DNA of 64,000 nucleotides from Bacteroidota bacterium (GTDB lineage Bacteria; Bacteroidota; Ignavibacteria; UBA10030; UBA8401): positions 1-64,000 of the forward strand of contig DATJPT010000005.1 of the NCBI GenBank assembly GCA_035506275.1. The letters are read 5' to 3'. Both the position numbers and the translations under genes were made by a program. How positions within the stretch are numbered: the first letter of the stretch is position 1; each line of letters begins with the position of its first letter. Shown here in pieces: positions 60,143 to 64,000 of the stretch. Under the pieces are notes generated by a model. It worked only from the letters and a program-made list of their open reading frames with translations, made no database searches and had not been told where the DNA came from.

Positions 60143-62422
60143 TTACTTCATTACGATCAACTTCCTTGTCTGAACGAATGCTCCCGCCTGCAGTCTATAG
60201 AAGTACACTCCGCTCGCTAACGAGCTCGCATCGAAAGTCACCGAGTGAGCACCCGCAGTCTGACGTTCGCTGATTATGGTCTTGACTTCTCTCCCAAGCA
60301 CATCGTATACGTTCAACGTCACAACAGTATTCATTGGTAATTGATAACTGATGACTGTTGTTGGATTGAACGGGTTTGGAAAATTCTGTTCCAACGAATA
60401 CACTTCTGGTCTGCGAGCGGGGTGCAGATCCTTAACGAACGTCTCCGGAAAGTTGCTGTCAACAAAATACAGCCATTGCAGTTGGAAAAGTTCTTCCGAG
60501 CCGGTCCCGACAAATTTCAGATACACATCATGATTGCCGGTGACGGGTGATGCCACCTTTGCGGCAAAAGTCTTAAAAACGCCGGAAGAGCCGGTGTTGC
60601 TGATATTGCAGACCGCTATTTTGTTGCCTGTATCAAGAGAATCAAGCCACACTTCTACAGTACCTCCCAATGAGGCACAAGAAGCGACGATCATGACCGA
60701 GTCGCTTTTCTTCGGATATTTGTCCGCATTGCCAAATTCTACTCCCGCATAGAGTGCCCAATCGTTGTTGTGAATATTGTCGAGTACGGCAATGCCCTGG
60801 GTTGGGGCTGACCGTGCGGTGCCGTTCTGATTGGCTGGGCATTCCGCAAGCATCGGTGTATGAGCGTCGCGGTAAATATAGAGATCGAAATACGCAGGAC
60901 TGTTTTGAACAAACACACCCTGCCGGTTGCCTGTCCATGAGTTATAGTTTGGCTGCAAACCGTCCATTCCCGATGTATTGAAGCTGCTTCCCACCTGAGT
61001 CCAATCATAACCGTCGACGCTCCAATAGCCCGTCATTGTATGATTTACTCGAACCAGTTTCAACCATACGGCATCCCCCGCGTTGTTTGGAGTCTGGTAA
61101 TAAGTTCCGTTATAAGAACATGCGATGACCGTATGACCCGATGAATCAACGGTGCTGTAGAGCTTTATGCTCAGAGTCTGCAGACCGTTAAACACCCAAA
61201 TTCCGGCTTGATCGGCAGGAGTTTTCGGATCGAATTCCAATTGGGTAATGATCGAGTAATTATGTTCGCCGTCATTTTTTATCACCGTATTGATTTTCCC
61301 CTTTGGCGATAATCGCAGCCATCCTGGGCGATCGGTGAGCGAGTATGTATTGTCAGGCGTGTAACCTAAAAACGACCACTCAGGATTCAACGTTGCGGAA
61401 TTGAAAAAATCAGAATGAGGGACCATCCATGGGATACCGCTGCTCGGCAGTTTAGGGGCGGTCTTGGGGACGTTGATCGGATAATCTGCTGTCGGCTTGC
61501 CGCTGGTATCATAGCTTACCTCGTTGACCAATCCCTGCCGTCCCTGACCGTACCATTCATTACCATTGGCATTCCGCCACAATGGATGAATAACCCAGCT
61601 AGTGCTGTCGTTAAGCATGACGACGCCGGATGAATGATTCGGGTTTTGGAACAGTGCGCCGGAGATCTGACGGTCGGTAAGATTAAAGAAGTCACCCAGA
61701 AGCGTCCACGAAGATTGGTCCCCGGTTAGTTTGGAACTTCGGAGAACCTTTTGCCCGCCGGACACGTCGCGTGCAAAACTGTAGTAATAATACCCTTTAT
61801 ACTTCCACATCACGGGTCCCTCCGCCCAACTGTACGGGTACGAAGGGGCCGGATTGATCCAGCATAAATTATAGATCGCCCCGTTGGGTTGTCCGTCATC
61901 CCCTAATTGGACTATCCAATTGTTCACCTGGCCGTTCTTGACCAATAAGTACCAGGAGTTATCGTCGTCAATAAAAATGGAGTTGTCGTAGCCTAAGCCG
62001 GGAACGCTCGAAGGCGTACTCATTAACGTTGGCATGCTCCATGGTCCCTTGGGATCGCTTGCGGTAACAAAATACATCGAATTCGCTCGCGAAAAAAAAT
62101 CCCAGTATTTATTATTATAGTGAACCATTTGCCCGCCCCAACATCCGCCCGCCGGCGTATCGCCGTAGTTTGACCATGAAGCCGACACCGGCTGCGCGAC
62201 AGCTTCCCAATGAATAAGGTCTGTTGAGTGGTAGATGACCGGCGTTGGATTGAACGACGAGCCGGTGGTGTAAAAATCACTCCCCACCTTTGTCAACGTG
62301 CAATCAGGGTGGTCGCCGGGAATCACAGGATTTGTAAATGTGTCGAATGACATAGACTGGCCGGAACTATGGTTATACGCAGCAATATACAGCGCAAAAA
62401 AAACGACATGGACAATTTTCAT
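60143..62422 (-). CDS. GH43 glycosidase with CBM6 and T9SS sorting domain
   Basis: This 759-residue secreted enzyme has a signal peptide (about 1-22) and a five-bladed GH43 catalytic domain (about 28-330). Candidate residues are Asp in NPVIPGDHPDCT (base), Asp in FIDDDNSWYL (pKa modulator) and Glu in YSWAEGPVMWK (acid). A GH43_C2-like sandwich follows (about 345-535, GWLRLSPKGK), then a CBM6-type domain (about 550-660, YAGVEFGNADKYPKKSDSV). The type A T9SS domain ends the chain (EQNFPNPFNPTTVISY, VYDVLGREVKTI, RKLIVMK). GH43 enzymes with this design are xylosidases or arabinofuranosidases. It is the only glycosidase in the window with a T9SS tail, so it probably works at the cell surface, upstream of the periplasmic enzymes. 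Confidence 0.93.
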   Translation of the reverse strand: MKIVHVVFFALYIAAYNHSSGQSMSFDTFTNPVIPGDHPDCTLTKVGSDFYTTGSSFNPTPVIYHSTDLIHWEAVAQPVSASWSNYGDTPAGGCWGGQMVHYNNKYWDFFSRANSMYFVTASDPKGPWSMPTLMSTPSSVPGLGYDNSIFIDDDNSWYLLVKNGQVNNWIVQLGDDGQPNGAIYNLCWINPAPSYPYSWAEGPVMWKYKGYYYYSFARDVSGGQKVLRSSKLTGDQSSWTLLGDFFNLTDRQISGALFQNPNHSSGVVMLNDSTSWVIHPLWRNANGNEWYGQGRQGLVNEVSYDTSGKPTADYPINVPKTAPKLPSSGIPWMVPHSDFFNSATLNPEWSFLGYTPDNTYSLTDRPGWLRLSPKGKINTVIKNDGEHNYSIITQLEFDPKTPADQAGIWVFNGLQTLSIKLYSTVDSSGHTVIACSYNGTYYQTPNNAGDAVWLKLVRVNHTMTGYWSVDGYDWTQVGSSFNTSGMDGLQPNYNSWTGNRQGVFVQNSPAYFDLYIYRDAHTPMLAECPANQNGTARSAPTQGIAVLDNIHNNDWALYAGVEFGNADKYPKKSDSVMIVASCASLGGTVEVWLDSLDTGNKIAVCNISNTGSSGVFKTFAAKVASPVTGNHDVYLKFVGTGSEELFQLQWLYFVDSNFPETFVKDLHPARRPEVYSLEQNFPNPFNPTTVISYQLPMNTVVTLNVYDVLGREVKTIISERQTAGAHSVTFDASSLASGVYFYRLQAGAFVQTRKLIVMK

Positions 62423-62499
62423 AGGGCTCTTTCGTTAATTTTTTAATCGAGCTTATTCAGTCAGTCGAACGAGCTCGTTCCGAGATTCAGGCGCAAGCA

Positions 62500-62589
62500 C
62501 TATCTGAGCAGCATCCATTTCTTCGTATCGACAAAATCGCATGCCCTCATCTGGCAAATGTAAACTCCGCTGGCAAGGCTCGGCTAAGA
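62500..62589 (-). pseudogene. Second orphan T9SS sorting-domain remnant
   Basis: The minus strand reads SLASGVYICQMRACDF and DTKKWMLLR followed by a stop codon. It matches the closing part of T9SS tails (L-A-S-G-V-Y-F-Y-R-L-x-A-x-x-F-V-x-T-K-K-M-x-L-x-K), with several substitutions and an in-frame stop just upstream. Only about 27 codons remain. It lies just upstream of the GH43 gene on the same strand. Confidence 0.65.
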
Positions 62590-62832
62590 AATGCTTTTGT
62601 GGAGATGACCTGCCCCCCAAAAGATAATCCAATATAGTAGTATTAGGTAGAATAGTAAAAGGAGAAAACATCCGTGAGCCAATTTCTTACGGGTTAAAAG
62701 TACTAGAGAACATGGTGAAGGAATCTCCGGCGCTCTCTCCTTCGGCAAAGTTGCGGGCACAATTGAGGAGGAAGCCCTAAGCCTATTTGTTGGGGCTTAT
62801 ATCTAAAATCCTTTTTCAACTTTGAACATCTC

Positions 62833-62861
62833 AATGCCCATGCCTGATAGATATGGGCATT
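62833..62861. terminator. Possible terminator hairpin
   Basis: AATGCCCAT and ATGGGCATT form a 9-bp stem with an 11-base loop, followed on the plus strand by GTTATTT. No intact gene ends just before it; it may belong to lost sequence or insulate the methyltransferase gene. Confidence 0.45.
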
Positions 62862-63074
62862 GTTATTTAGTCATCCAATTTTTCGAGCTTCGAGGCCAGC
62901 CTATTTTCGCTGTCTGGTCAGGCATGCTCGGAAAAGTCAAAAGCGGTTGATGCTGTTGAATTGACCAATTAAAATAGCTACCTTTTGTCGAAATGAATCC
63001 GTGGAACGTATGGAGGGACGAGCTGCGGATTTTTCACATAGAATCCTTTCGAACATTGAATAATTGGAAATTTA

Positions 63075-64000
63075 ATGCCCACTCTTGATTGGATCGGGAA
63101 AAAGGCTGTCGTCAATCACCATACGCAAGTACCATACAGACTGTTGAAATGCGATCCATCTCTTTCAGCAGGCGACCCAGAGGCTGAGAATTTGCTGGTT
63201 CATGGAGACAATTTGCTTGCACTTAAGGCATTACTTCCATATTACGCCGGCGAAGTAAAATTTATTTATATCGATCCACCGTATAATACTGGAAACGAGG
63301 GCTGGAAATACAACGACAATGTAAATTCGCCCGATATCAGAGCGTGGCTTGATCAAGCCGTAGGAAAGGAAGGAGAAGACCTCTCCCGGCATGATAAGTG
63401 GCTGTGCATGATGTATCCGAGGTTAACTCTGCTACGAAAATTTTTACGAAAAGATGGTTTAATATTTATCTCCATTGATGATAACGAAGCATTTGCTCTG
63501 AAACCAATGTTGGATGAAATCTTCGGAGAAAACAACTTTGTTCAAGCTATTATTTGGAAAAATAAATACGGTCCAGGAGCGTTAACTAAAGGATTTGGTA
63601 ATATTCATGAATATATTTTTTGTTATTCACGGAATCCAATATTAAGTATTGAAGCGCCTCTTAGTATTGAAGAAGCAAAAAAATATAGAGGGCGTGATTC
63701 CAAATATGAAGTTCGTGGTGGGTTTGTTACGCAACCTTTGGCAACAAGGAGTAAAGATGATAGACCAAATCTTGTATATCCCATATTATATAAAGGCGAA
63801 GAAATTTGGCCTGACAAGCAATGGATTTGGGCAAAAGAGCGAATGTTAAAAGCTCTTGAAAATGATGAGTTAGTAATAAAAAAAGCAAAGGGTAAGTGGA
63901 GCGTGAGATTTAAGCAATATTTGAGAGATGAGGATGGTCAGATAAGAATGGCAAAACCAATTTCTATTATGACAGGGCCATTTAATCAAGATGGTACGTG
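63075..64000 (+). CDS. Type III-like (Mod-type) adenine DNA methyltransferase, 3' end beyond window
   Basis: The partial gene starts at ATG 63075 and stays open to the window edge (at least 308 residues). It has NLLVHGDNLLALKALLPYYA, then VKFIYIDPPYNTGNEGW, the D-P-P-Y catalytic motif IV of beta-class N6-adenine methyltransferases, and then the usual HDKWLCMMYPRLTLLRKFLR and GLIFISIDDNEAFALKPMLD. In beta-class enzymes the SAM-binding F-x-G-x-G motif comes after D-P-P-Y and so should lie past 64000. The N-terminus (MPTLDWIGKKAVVNHHTQVP) matches type III Mod proteins. AT-rich composition suggests recent transfer. A restriction partner (Res helicase) would be expected outside. Confidence 0.9.
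   Translation, partial: MPTLDWIGKKAVVNHHTQVPYRLLKCDPSLSAGDPEAENLLVHGDNLLALKALLPYYAGEVKFIYIDPPYNTGNEGWKYNDNVNSPDIRAWLDQAVGKEGEDLSRHDKWLCMMYPRLTLLRKFLRKDGLIFISIDDNEAFALKPMLDEIFGENNFVQAIIWKNKYGPGALTKGFGNIHEYIFCYSRNPILSIEAPLSIEEAKKYRGRDSKYEVRGGFVTQPLATRSKDDRPNLVYPILYKGEEIWPDKQWIWAKERMLKALENDELVIKKAKGKWSVRFKQYLRDEDGQIRMAKPISIMTGPFNQDGT

Larger units (their letters stand above)
62423..63074. other. Intergenic region with a T9SS tail remnant and hairpins
   Basis: This region holds the decayed T9SS tail (62500-62589). Inverted pairs lie near 62776-62801 (AAGCCC/GGGCTT) and at 62833-62861. The rest shows nothing recognised. The stretch just before 63075 is AT-rich, where the methyltransferase promoter must lie, but I cannot fix its elements. 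Confidence 0.5.

Noticed and set aside
1-64000. tRNA, rRNA or riboswitch
   Set aside because: I saw no cloverleaf with a T-loop consensus, no rRNA-like sequence and no riboswitch core. A covariance-model scan (Infernal) would be needed to exclude small RNAs.

Overview
The window looks like chromosomal DNA of a bacterium from the Ignavibacteria/Kryptonia side of Bacteroidota-Chlorobi, or a relative such as Calditrichota. The main clue is that five intact large proteins end in a type IX secretion (T9SS, type A) sorting domain with the hallmark motif QNYPNPFNPST and a final KKxLLxK-like tail. Other clues are abundant multi-PAS histidine kinases, a propeller regulator with a Y_Y_Y domain, and moderate-to-high GC for most of the window. 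No tRNA, rRNA, transposase or CRISPR array was recognised. The exact taxon is an inference.

Layout. 1-14.8 kb: a T9SS BNR-propeller protein, a hybrid histidine kinase, a YgjP-like metalloprotease, two small STAS/SEC14-like proteins around an SRPBCC protein and an RBBP9-type hydrolase, a DoxX membrane protein, a propeller/Y_Y_Y sensor, and a second T9SS protein. 15.3-21.8 kb: a tight plus-strand operon encoding a di-haem cytochrome b-like membrane protein, a 20-haem c-type cytochrome, a 10-haem c-type cytochrome, an outer-membrane beta-barrel, and a membrane-anchored 4Fe-4S/FAD/NAD(P) oxidoreductase. It reads as a complete route from cytoplasmic NAD(P)H to the cell surface, or the reverse, and is the most interesting system in the window. 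22-33.3 kb: a PagL-like deacylase, another T9SS propeller, and a signalling block (multi-PAS NarL-type kinase, LuxR-type regulator, degenerate receiver, multi-PAS kinase).

33.3-47.9 kb: a carbohydrate-utilisation region. It holds a GH-like secreted protein, a GPH/MFS sugar symporter carrying an inserted periplasmic domain, a GlcG-like protein, ribokinase, a GRP-type sugar transporter, GH9, an acetyl-xylan-esterase-like hydrolase, a GH28-like beta-helix and a GH27 alpha-galactosidase, with TrmO and a DUF3795 protein between them. No SusC/SusD pair is present. 48.4-54.4 kb: a small hypothetical protein, a VCBS-repeat anti-sigma-like protein beside a putative divergent sigma factor, an SGNH hydrolase and a T9SS repeat protein. 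54.6-64 kb: a visibly AT-richer accessory stretch with DUF362, ThuA and an atypical aldo/keto reductase. Two tiny membrane-protein genes there have attC-like flanks. The stretch also has a GH43/CBM6/T9SS enzyme between two orphan T9SS tail remnants, and ends with the 5' part of a type III-like DNA methyltransferase.

Intergenic spaces are rich in dispersed palindromic repeats (about 0.5, 3.9, 25.7, 48.2, 51.5 and 58.6 kb), some occurring as mosaics of several families. All coordinates, motifs and haem counts come from reading the sequence. Functions come from family knowledge, and pathway assignments are inference.
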